64,000 nt of DNA from Apiosordaria backusii (taxonomy: Eukaryota > Ascomycota > Sordariomycetes > Sordariales > Lasiosphaeriaceae): positions 496,001 to 560,000 of the forward strand of contig JAUKTV010000012.1 in assembly GCA_030549205.1 (NCBI GenBank), written 5' to 3'. The notes beneath the pieces are model-generated. The model had not been told where the DNA came from. It searched no databases and was given only the letters and a program-made list of their open reading frames with translations. Numbering within the stretch: the stretch's first letter is position 1; each line of letters opens with the position of its first letter. Below, one piece after another: positions 55,079 to 64,000 of this stretch. A program made the translations under genes and the position numbers.

Positions 55079-56405
55079 CTACCCCTCAACCCCCCAAGCC
55101 CTCTTCAACCACCCCCCCAACTCCAGCATAACCTCCTCCGTCTTCTCCTCCGCATCCTTCACCACCTCCTCCCCCCACCCCATCTCTTCCCTCACCTCCC
55201 TATGCTCAAACCCCGGTCCCACATCCGGCACAAGCACCCACTTGACCTTATCCTCCTCAAACCAAAACCCCTCATCCTCCCTCTCCAACCCTTTTTTATA
55301 ACCTCCCCTCTCCTCCCGCCCACAAACCCCCTCTCCCCTCTTTACCTCCCCTTTCCCCGCCAACCTCCTCGCCAAAGCCCAATTCTCCCAAGCCAATACA
55401 TCCCTCTCCCCCCCAATAAAACACCTCCACTCCGGCAACTCTTCCTCCTGCACATAACACGGACTCACAATCGGATCCCTCAAATCCAACCCATACGGCA
55501 GCAACCCCCACTTCCACACGTCTAAATCCTCCCCCGTTACTCCCCCCCTCGCCCTCTTCTCTGTCCCCGGCATAGCCATATCCAACCACCCCCCAATCGA
55601 CACCACAACCCCGGGACAATTCTCACTTCTCCTAACCTCATCCAACTGCACCACCCCCAAAGCTAAATTCCCACCTGCCCCCCCAAAGCCCAACACCCCC
55701 ACCCTCCCCTTCTTTTTATTCCCATCCCCCCCACCGCGTGGAGAGGTACGGTCAATAGGCAACGACTCATCCCCCAACGCAGCCAGCATCCCCGCCTCGA
55801 CATCAAACACCTGCCTCGGAAACACCCCCCCTCCCCCTCCTGCTACCCCTCCCGCCACCTTCGAATAATCCAGCCCTATCACCAAAACATTGTTCCGATC
55901 TGCAAACTGCCTATTCCACTCGTCGTCATCTCTTGAATCGCCTAGGCAAAAGGGGGCGGAGACAGAACCGTGGATTGTGAAGAGGGTGGGGAGGGGGGAA
56001 AGGGAGAGGAGGTCGTAGGATGATGGAAAAAAGATGCTGTACACAGTAGCAAGGGAGGTTAGCCGGGCGGGGGAAGGTGGTTATGGGGAGGGGAGGGAGG
56101 GATGGTTGGGAGGGAAAAGGGACATACCGAACGGGGAGATCAGGGCGGCACTCGTACGTCTTTATTATATCGGGTTGGGTGGTTGCCGGGTAAAAGTACT
56201 CCTTCCAGTCTCTATACCAGATTTGGGGGGCGCTCAAGGATTTGGTGGTGTAGATTTTGGAGAGGTAGGATATTCTCGAGAGGAGGGGTGGTGGGTGGTG
56301 GGGTGTTGCTGTTGATGCTGAGGGCGCGCCATCATCGTTGGCGCTCGCAGTTGATGGTGGTGGTTGCGTCTGTGGTTCTGGCGCCGGGGAAGAGGTGTCT
56401 GCCAT
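55079..56405 (-). CDS. Alpha/beta-hydrolase-fold protein lacking the nucleophile serine (411 aa)
   Basis: Exons 56405..56128 and 56036..55079 (donor GTATGT, branch GGCTAAC, acceptor TACAG). The fold of the hormone-sensitive-lipase-like hydrolases is recognisable: an oxyanion-hole segment IHGS (residues 114-117), GLDY (147-150), the nucleophile-elbow region VLGFGGAGGNLALG (207-220), an acidic GGERD and a GFEH segment near the end. In active members the elbow reads G-x-S-x-G-G-N; here the serine position holds Gly212. It would therefore be catalytically inactive, or use another residue. The N-terminal 60 residues are Pro/Ser-rich and low-complexity. No signal peptide is seen. Confidence 0.7.
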
Positions 56406-57470
56406 TCTGTCGGTGCTATTTCCTGCAGGTATCCTACCGTGATCGCGGGGTAGGTATCATAAATTCCAGTCTCAATCTCTCACTCTCGTTCGCACACCGG
56501 CGTTAATTATAAGATCGTAAACTCAAGGTCAAGGTCTTCAAGGTTGGACGTCCAGGTCGGGATATAAGATCAGCATATCAAGTCGTCAGATAAATGTTTG
56601 AGAAACAAAAACCCACGACATCTCAAACATTGAAACAGCGAAACAGCGGCAATTTGTCCCGCCCCAGCCCAACAGCTCAGCATGGCGGCAGGCAGAGGCA
56701 AGGGGGACCAACCACATCGTGACTGCCGGCAGTGACCCTGTCAGGTTCAAAGACATCGACTCACCCCAACCCAACGCCCCAGCCCAAGCTGACAAGTTGG
56801 GCGCGCAAGGTAGCGGGATGTCAAGAAAGACACAAATCCCATGTTGGGCAGATCGGAAGACACGTGGTTCAGCTGCTATATTGCCTGGCGCAAACAACGC
56901 GGCCAGATTTGAAGATGAGCGTAAGTCACCGTGGCGGGGTAGACATGCCCACCTAACGTAGCTTGTCACAGCGAGTTGGGCCATGTCCAAGATAACGCCA
57001 ACCCCGATGATGTGCGGCTGGTTGGATCGATAGTGCATACAATACCCAATGAAGCCCGTTCGTCACAAAGAGTCGCAAAGATAGAAAAAGGAGACTACCT
57101 TACTGAAGGCCATGTTGCGAAATCCAGGAACGCGCGCCAAGACCCCACTGTCGATCCCAACCCCAACGCACCGGCCCGCGTTCCACTCTCCACTTTGAAG
57201 GCCTGGCCAGCAACGCCATCTCCCACATCTCTGGATCACATCCTCACAATGGCCTCAGAAACAGGTGCATAAAACAAACATGAATATCACTACAAATACA
57301 AGTACGTGCTCAAAAAGATCCCAAACTCCTCCCTCCCATCACACCCACCCATCGTCCCTCACCTCATCATGACTAACCACATCTGCTTGTATACCATGAT
57401 GCCCCATGATACCATTCATACATGCACCCATCACTCATCCCAAAATGCAGCATCCATATATGCCCCTGAA
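56406..57470. other. Intergenic, no gene seen
   Basis: About 1.1 kb between the hydrolase promoter and the SAPS gene 3' end. Only weak frames. Confidence 0.4.
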
Positions 57471-60400
57471 CTAATGCACCCCCGGCCCCTTATGCACAAT
57501 AATCTCCTCCCCTCCCACATCATCATCATCCGGATCCTCAATACTCGTCCGTCTCTTCGCCTCCACCGCCCGGTTAATTTTCTGCCCGTCCTCCCCAATA
57601 ACACCCTCATCCTCTTCCTTCCCGAGCTCAACCGGCTCTTCCGTGATTGCATTGGCAGATGATGACGAAGAACCCCCCTGCTCACCCCCCTCCATCTTCT
57701 TCTCCTGTTCCTTTTCCTTATCCTTATTCGCTCCGAACCCTTGACCCCCGAAAGGCCACAAACTGCCAAACGAGCTCTTGGCAGCGGCAGGGTGTAGAGC
57801 CATAGGCTTGACAAGAATCTTTTCCCTTGCAGGATCGATCCCGCTAACCATAGCTCCCGACGACTGAACCTCGGGCATGGCGAAATCCCCAAACTCCTCG
57901 TCGTCAATGTCCTCTTCGTTAACAGGATCATCCGAGTCGTCGGTATCATCGCGCCCATCGCCGAACCGCTCCTTCTCTTGGTTCTCATTGCCGTCTTGCC
58001 TACGGGTCGAGCTCCTCCCGCCGACAACACCTCTCCACCACGAGCCTCGGTTCCAAGCTGAGCTGCTTCCGGCGCCGCCATGCTCGACATTATCGAGTTG
58101 GTCCTCGTCGCTGCTATTGTCTTCGTCGTCCTCGTCATCGGCGAATGGGTTGCGTAGCCGCTCGCTGGCTGAGAGGCTGGGCAGGGTGAAGGCGTCGGAA
58201 CCAGCGCCATCATCAGCATTGGATGAGCTGCCTTCCTGTCCGCCATTCTCCGCGGCCGCAGCTGCATTGCGCTTGTTCATCGCCAGCCGGGCCGCTAATT
58301 GCAAACGGGCTCTCGACGGCGCAATGTTGAGAGGTGGTGGCGGCGGCGGTGGCGGCGGAATCGATGGAGGGTTTAACAAATTGGACGAGTTTGCATTCAG
58401 AGGATCGGTATATGCACGAAACTGCAAACAAGGAGGGTTAGCACTTCTTTCCAACAGGTAGTGATGGTAACAACAAGAGATTTGACGGCAATGTTTGGAC
58501 AGGTAGGTCTGGAAATCTGGAAAAGGGTCTCAAAAACTCCGTAGCATGGCTGAGGAGGATGACGGAATGGAAATGTAAAAAGGGGACCAACGCGCCACTT
58601 GAATGCCAAGGAAATAAGGATAAAAGAGAGCCAAAGACTTGAGAAGCCGTAGCTACCAGGGAAACCTCGCTTGTCTAGCGCTTGCTTAAAATGCCATGTG
58701 TAATCCTCTGCCACGAAAAAGATGCAAACATCGCCCAAGCTCCTTGATATCCAATTCTTCCAACTCTTCTTCCCAACTTAGTTTTCCATGGACTCGTCAA
58801 GCCCTCGAGTGCGGGCATCGATCATGCTCTGGATAAATAGACTGAGAACCTTGTCGTCGTCTGTGCATGGGTTCGGTCGGTTCCAGTTGTCTAGCACGTG
58901 GTCGTCTTGAGGCACACTGCTTCCGGTGTCGTCCGGAACGGCCCTAGCCACAGGCCCATGTTGCCTGATATCCCCAAAGCCCAGGGCCTGGTTGTAGGCA
59001 GCCTCGTCTTCGTCAAACGCCGATGTGTTAGGACTGGTGGTCTGGTCGTCGCTTTCGCTGCCCTCCTCCCCGTAATCCGACCCTTCCGAGTCACTCGACT
59101 CGCCCCGAGCACCGCGGTAGCCACCTCGCAGAGAATCTCCATATCCCCAGGGCACCTCGGTAATGCCAGAACGGTCCTCTGGCGCATCAAGCAACCCACT
59201 TGGGAGAAAGTACTGCACACTAACAAAATCTTCACCAACCTCGTTGTTAACATCCTCCTCGCTTTCTTGTTCCTCGTCCTCATCTTCATCACTAGAGCTG
59301 CCGAACCCGCTCATCATGGTCCCACTGCTTATTCCAAACGGCGAGGCTCCGGCCCCAGACCCATCGCCAAGATCTGGCCCGCCACCCAGCCCAGCCTCGG
59401 CAAGTGTGTTGGAATTATTGCCTCCCAGCCCAATGGAGCTGAGTCCGTTGAGACCGACGCCCACCAAACTAGACTGGGCGGCGCGATTGCTCATAGCAAC
59501 CTCGGGCCTGACCCCTCCAAGAATGGCATTATCACGCTCGCGAGTCTCCGCAAGCGCGCCCTCGACATAGTTGATCCAGTCCTGTGCCATCACCTTCTCC
59601 AGGACAATCTCACTGAGCAGCTCAGGGGGGTGGCGTTCTGTGAACTTGACAACCTCCTCGGCAATCAGGGTCAAATGGCCCATGTAACCCATGCGCGTTT
59701 TGGTTTGGGCCTGCGACTTTTCACTAGCCAGCTGGCCATTGATAATTTGGTTGGTGATATCAGCAGCCTCAAAGAGACTGATGGCGAGCGTCGGATTGAA
59801 ACCGCGATCCATTGGGCCGTTGAACACTTGTTGCACAATATCGTAGACGACATTATGGAGGAAGTTGTTCCACGGGTACTTGAAGAAGAACCGGAGGATG
59901 GTAGGGACCACTTCTTGACGAACAAACTGCATCTTGAGGTAGTCACCAACCACCGGCTGGGGCGTGGTAGCGGCCCCCTCAACAGGAGTGGCGCTGTCGC
60001 TAACAGGGGCAATAATGATGGATATTTCTCCAGTTGTCTCGTTGGCATTGGCGCCGGAAGGTGCATCCTCGGAGGTCTCAGCCTTCGATGGGGATGCCTC
60101 TGTCGTTGGCGCCGTTTCTTCTTTAGGCTTGGGGACATTTTCGGTAGCATCCGCACCTGTCTTTTGGGTAGTAGAACCAGAAAACAAGGGCGCCGGTGTG
60201 TCACCTGGGTGCGGAGACAATGTATCGGCAACATCTGGAATCTTGGCAACGGACGAATCAGTGGTCAGAACAGGCAGTTCCGGGGAAGTTTCGTTGCTCT
60301 TTTCCGCAGGTTGTGGCGCCTTATCATCAGCGACCGGGTTGGGCGCTTTCTGTTGATCCTCGCTTGTGGCAAGTGGTGCTGCCTTTTTCGTAGGAGACAG

Positions 60401-62087
60401 AGGTGCGACTACCAGGTCAGGGTCTTCAAAAGTCGGCGGTGACTGTGCTGTCTGCTCCGTGTCGAGCTCTTTGAAGTTCAATCTTGGTGAGCTCAAGGGC
60501 TCGTCAACAAAGTCGGCTTCGTCTTTGTCAAGCAAGGAAAATGTTGGGGCCTGGGTGGGGGCATCAGGAAGTTCCAAAACGTCGTCCGAGGTGTCCTCCT
60601 CGGCGCCATGGCTCACTTCCTCAAACCCATCGTCATCAGCAGAAATGTTCATCACTTCAAGCTTTCGCCTCTCCTCGGCGGGCGAAGACTGCGAGGTGCG
60701 CATCGTAAGATCTTCGGTAGAGGACGGTGTGTCGTCGTTGCTACGGGCGGGAATAAGACGGCCCTCGGCCCTCAGGCGCTGTCGTTGAGCGTCGCGGGCA
60801 GCGATAAATTGCTCAGAACCAACTTCATTCAACAACCCCATGTTGCTGCAATGCAAAAGCTCGGCCATCAGCTCGCACGTCTTGAAACGATCAAAGCCAA
60901 GGGGTTCGATACGGTCGCCGAAAGTTGAAGCAAGGCGCTCTTTTTGCGCCGGCGCCTTCATAATCAGATTCATGAAATCCGGCACGTGGTCGGCAAAAAG
61001 ACGGAGTAGGGTTCCGAGATAGATGGGGTCACGGGACGATGGAGGAGCGTTCGCGTCGACTCCTTCGGGATCATAATCGGAATTGTTCTTGCGAATGACC
61101 TCAATGATGATGCCCACGCCGCATGTCAAGGGATTGCCTCCTCCAAGCATGTACTGGATAAGCTGCTCGACACAGGGCCGGGAGACCAGCTGCCGTGTCA
61201 GCTCGTTCGGACCGATGCATGTCTGCTCGTTTTGGGAAGCGTTCGCAGAAACGGTGATGATAGCCTTGATAAAGTCTGCAGCCGAGGTTTGCGTGGCCCA
61301 GCTGTGCTCTGGTCCGAGGAAAGAAAGAAGTGTTGGCATCACATTTTGGGTATATAGCCACTGCAAAGGTCCCTGTCAGTTGACCTCCTACTCAAACAAG
61401 CTAAACATCGCTTACCTCAACGACACCTTGGCCGCTCTCTGTGCGCTCGAGGCTGATAATCTTCAACAAAAGGTCCATAATCATGGGACAATCCACATGT
61501 CTCAAAATATCTGGAATGGCGCGCTCGAATGACTTGAGGAGGTCCAGCATTTCTTCTGTCTTTTTGTCGAATAGGGACTCGTTCACTTTGGTGAAGTAGC
61601 TGGCTTGTAATGGATCAAGGGGTGTCGGTCTCTTCAAGAACTCCCAGAAATTTCGAAGAAGAGGCTTGCTCTCCATAAGAGCCTCGTGTATCGAGTAGTT
61701 ATCCGAGGCAAGAATTTCAGCAGCCACACAGGCGTATCTATTGCGCTTCTTTTCATTCTCTTCGTGTCCGCTGGGGTCAGTCGCTCTTGACGACGACCGA
61801 GACCTAGTCGTGGGAAACACGGGTGGCTTCCCAATCTCGTCGTCCTCTTGCTCCTCCTCCTCATCGTCGTCGGGTATCGCGACAGGTTCGAGCCTTGGGG
61901 CTACTACATATTGAAGAAGTTTTTCGAGGACTTGTTGCTCTCGCAGGTATTCGACGAGTTTGGTATTGTGTTGCTTAAGCTCCTGGATCAGGTCACTTTC
62001 GTCGAGGAGCTCCTCAAGTTGGAAGGACTCCTTCTCGAGCATTGTATCAATGGTTGAGACATTGTAGCCGCCGAACCTCCAAAACAT
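57471..62087 (-). CDS. SAPS-domain protein, PP6/Sit4-associated (1400 aa if spliced); broken splice donor
   Basis: Exon 1 62087..61416 and exon 2 61360..58781 encode the SAPS domain (MFWRFGGYNV, EELLDESDLIQELK, PLDPLQASYFTKVNESLFDKK, LRHVDCPMIMDLLLKII, later GDRIEPLGFDRFKTCELMAELLHCSN and FLHNVVYDIVQQVFN). Such proteins are regulatory subunits of Sit4/PP6-type phosphatases. Exon 3, 58421..57471, carries the acidic Ser/Pro C-terminus, including FGDFAMPE. Exon 2 ends DESMEN and then reads TAAGTTGGG: a perfect donor (GTAAGTTGGG) minus its G, so a stop appears exactly where splicing should start, and both sides are phase 0. If the loss is real the protein is 1084 residues; if it is an error, 1400. 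Confidence 0.85.
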
Positions 62088-63522
62088 GTTGACAGTTGGC
62101 TCGAAGGAAGAGGGTATCGTACTGATCTGATAAGGTGTCGCGCCGAAAGTCTCGAGGAAAGAGGTATGTGCTCAATTGGCAGTAAGCTATCTTGTTTCTG
62201 GTGTCCGAGAAAGCTGCAGCAAAGGAAAATGTGCGGCAGCGACGGACGGGTATCTCAATGTCTAGTATCTGAGGGGGTTAAGGGAGAAAAAGGTTAGCTG
62301 GCTGGCTAGGATAACCTGGAATAGGGTGATGTTTGCCGAAGCCTCGTGGTGGGGTGGACAAACATCACAATGTGCGATGCGAAGTCCAAGCGGGTAGGGT
62401 GATGCAGCATGTGAAGAAGAGGCACAACAACCCTGAGAGTACCACGGTGGCTTGGCCAAGTAATAATCCAGTTGGCGATATGATATAACCAGGTAGTGAT
62501 AGAGGTAGACAGGTGGTGGTGGCCCAAGCCGGCGTCGGAAGACACGAGGAGCGAGGAGGGGAAGAGGGGGACAAGAGTGGAGGACCGACGTACAGAAATT
62601 TCCTTGGATGCAAATAATGGTACAGTGGACGAAGCAGCCGACTTGAGGGAAAAGGAAGGTCTATGATGGTCAGCGACGCCAGCTCTTGCTCGCGCGCGCG
62701 GGGTTGAGGTGGACGGTTTGATGCGAAGCTCTCGAATGTGTCGAAATGAGAAATGAGGTCTACCCGACGGCGGCTCCCCTCCCTAGGGTGCCTGCGGCTG
62801 CCCGCCCACCGCCCAGCCAGCCAAGAACGTGCTGAGTGAGTGGGTTCGCCGTCTGTGATTGGCCAAAAGCATCTTCTTCAGCGGGACCTGCAAGAAAGAC
62901 GCTTTGACCATCTCCAACACTGGCTAGATCTTGACATCCAGATTGGCACGTGGTGAGAAATGATGTATGCACTTTGGAGCAATCAGCGCGCATACTGGCC
63001 TAATAGTGTATGAGAGAAGCTGCTTTCGCATGCCATGTTCCTGGAAATCCGAGGGGAAAGCCTTGCCAGAGGGGCACTTCTCCTGCATAACATACGGCGC
63101 TTGCGAAGCCCAGACACTCGTTCATGTATGTAGAGTCAACCACCAAGCCCAACATGCCACGTTTTCTGGTGTTGAGCCCTCGGGGTTGCGTGCATTTTAT
63201 CGAAGCCGCCGTCATCTGCATATCTCTAACGCTTGGGCCATGTCTCGCACCTCTCACCTTCCACAAACAGCACTCACATTGGAAGATCTCTTCAAGACGT
63301 CATCACCGACACTCAACAACAGCAACCACAGCGAGACCTTGCTCAGGTGAAGTCGATCAGTCTTTCCGTGAGGTGCCCAGACAACTGCTGCCACGTATTC
63401 CCATCAGCACCGCGTTCACGTGCAATACTTAGTAGACGCATTCACTCCAAATGGTCACCTTGATCAGATACCCTGGGCACAGCTGACAGTCCCGTGATAG
63501 TGATAGTAGTGTATTGGAATAT
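62088..63522. other. Intergenic, SAPS promoter
   Basis: No supported gene. The left part is the SAPS promoter and 5' UTR; the right end is the 3' UTR of the glycosidase. Confidence 0.4.
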
Positions 63523-64000
63523 CTACTCGAATGTCAACAACACCGCCTCACTATCCCGAACAAACAACTTTTCACCCGGCACCAACTTCTCAATATTCAG
63601 CTCACCCGCAGCAACACCGTTCTTAAACGACTGCCCAGCCCATGTCACCTTAGCAGCATCTTTCTCATCCACAGAAGGAGCAGTCATACGCTTGACCGTC
63701 GCCCCTTTATGATCACCCAGACCAAGCACCACCAACCCCCTCTCCTCGTCTTGCCCAGCATAATACAGCTTCAAATTCAGCACCACGATCTTCTTCACTC
63801 TTGACCCAGCCGCATGAAATATTGCATACGCCGAAAACTCCCTCTCTGCCACTCCCTCAGGTGTCTTCAGCGCCGCGATCCTCCCACCTTCACTCAGGGC
63901 CTCCACAACAAGAAGCTGGCTCACAAAGACCGGCAGCACTCTTGCCTCTCCCCTCTTGGTCGAGTTAATCGGATACAACAACGAGTAACTACTAAACCCA
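63523..64000 (-). CDS. Glycoside hydrolase family 79-type protein, C-terminal part (partial)
   Basis: The frame is open to the right edge, so the 5' end lies outside. The visible residues (SLLYPINSTKRGEARVLPVF, VSQLLVVEAL, EFSAYAIFH, KKIVVLNLKLYY, then KVTWAGQSFKNGVAAGEL and a final SEAVLLTFE) match the C-terminal beta domain of GH79-type beta-glucuronidase-like proteins. The catalytic barrel is not in the window. No break is seen in the visible part. Confidence 0.75.
   Translation of the reverse strand, partial: GFSSYSLLYPINSTKRGEARVLPVFVSQLLVVEALSEGGRIAALKTPEGVAEREFSAYAIFHAAGSRVKKIVVLNLKLYYAGQDEERGLVVLGLGDHKGATVKRMTAPSVDEKDAAKVTWAGQSFKNGVAAGELNIEKLVPGEKLFVRDSEAVLLTFE

Noticed and set aside
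58898..60442. 514-codon frame opposite the SAPS gene
   Set aside because: Antisense to conserved SAPS coding sequence; no domain.

Overview
This window is nuclear DNA of a filamentous ascomycete, most likely a Sordariomycete and plausibly Sordariales. The evidence is short GT-AG introns (about 50-110 nt) with CTRAC branch points, fungus-specific families (HET domain, 2EXR domain, fungal rhodopsin-like membrane proteins, SAPS-domain phosphatase partner, MirB-type siderophore transporter), intron-containing tRNA genes, small secreted proteins, and AT-rich relics that look like repeat-induced point mutation (RIP). The assignment below class level is inference. No bacterial operons, CRISPR arrays or viral genomes are visible.

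Layout. 0.6-10 kb: a 2EXR-domain protein, a siderophore-type MFS transporter, a 44-residue zinc-ribbon-like micro-ORF and a kelch-propeller protein. 10.5-19.2 kb: tRNA-Ala(UGC), a four-helix membrane protein with a Q/P/Y-rich tail, a large hypothetical membrane protein, a small Cys-rich protein, and a tandem pair of related membrane proteins, one of them broken by a frameshift. 19.4-26.5 kb is a mobile-element-marked stretch: a hAT-like MITE, an LTR-like piece, an M20 amidohydrolase, a CorA C-terminal relic, a five-exon short-chain dehydrogenase, an AT-rich element with 48-bp terminal inverted repeats, and a fungal protein of unknown function. 26.7-42.7 kb is accessory: phosphorylase-domain relics, a small secreted protein, an intact HET gene, a decayed membrane-protein gene, a rhodopsin-like receptor-type protein, a secreted BBE-type flavoprotein, a long hairpin, tRNA-Ala(CGC), and a secreted thioredoxin-reductase-like protein with a CPWC motif. 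42.8-50 kb is gene-poor, with two secreted proteins, a decayed 21-bp repeat, a 15-bp minisatellite and tRNA-Pro(UGG). 50.5-64 kb is core-like: a propeller protein, tRNA-Tyr, an alpha/beta-hydrolase-fold protein lacking its serine, the SAPS-domain gene, and the 3' end of a GH79-type glycosidase running off the right edge.

No biosynthetic cluster or operon-like logic joins these genes. Two themes recur. First, several otherwise intact genes (kelch, BBE flavoprotein, CBM-like wall protein, SAPS protein) are each broken by what looks like one missing base, three times in a C5/C6 run of the coding strand; this looks more like a consensus error than gene death. Second, the 17-48 kb part carries real decay: stops, frameshifts, truncated domains and AT-rich relics. 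Coordinates of spliced genes were derived by hand from splice signals and reading frame.
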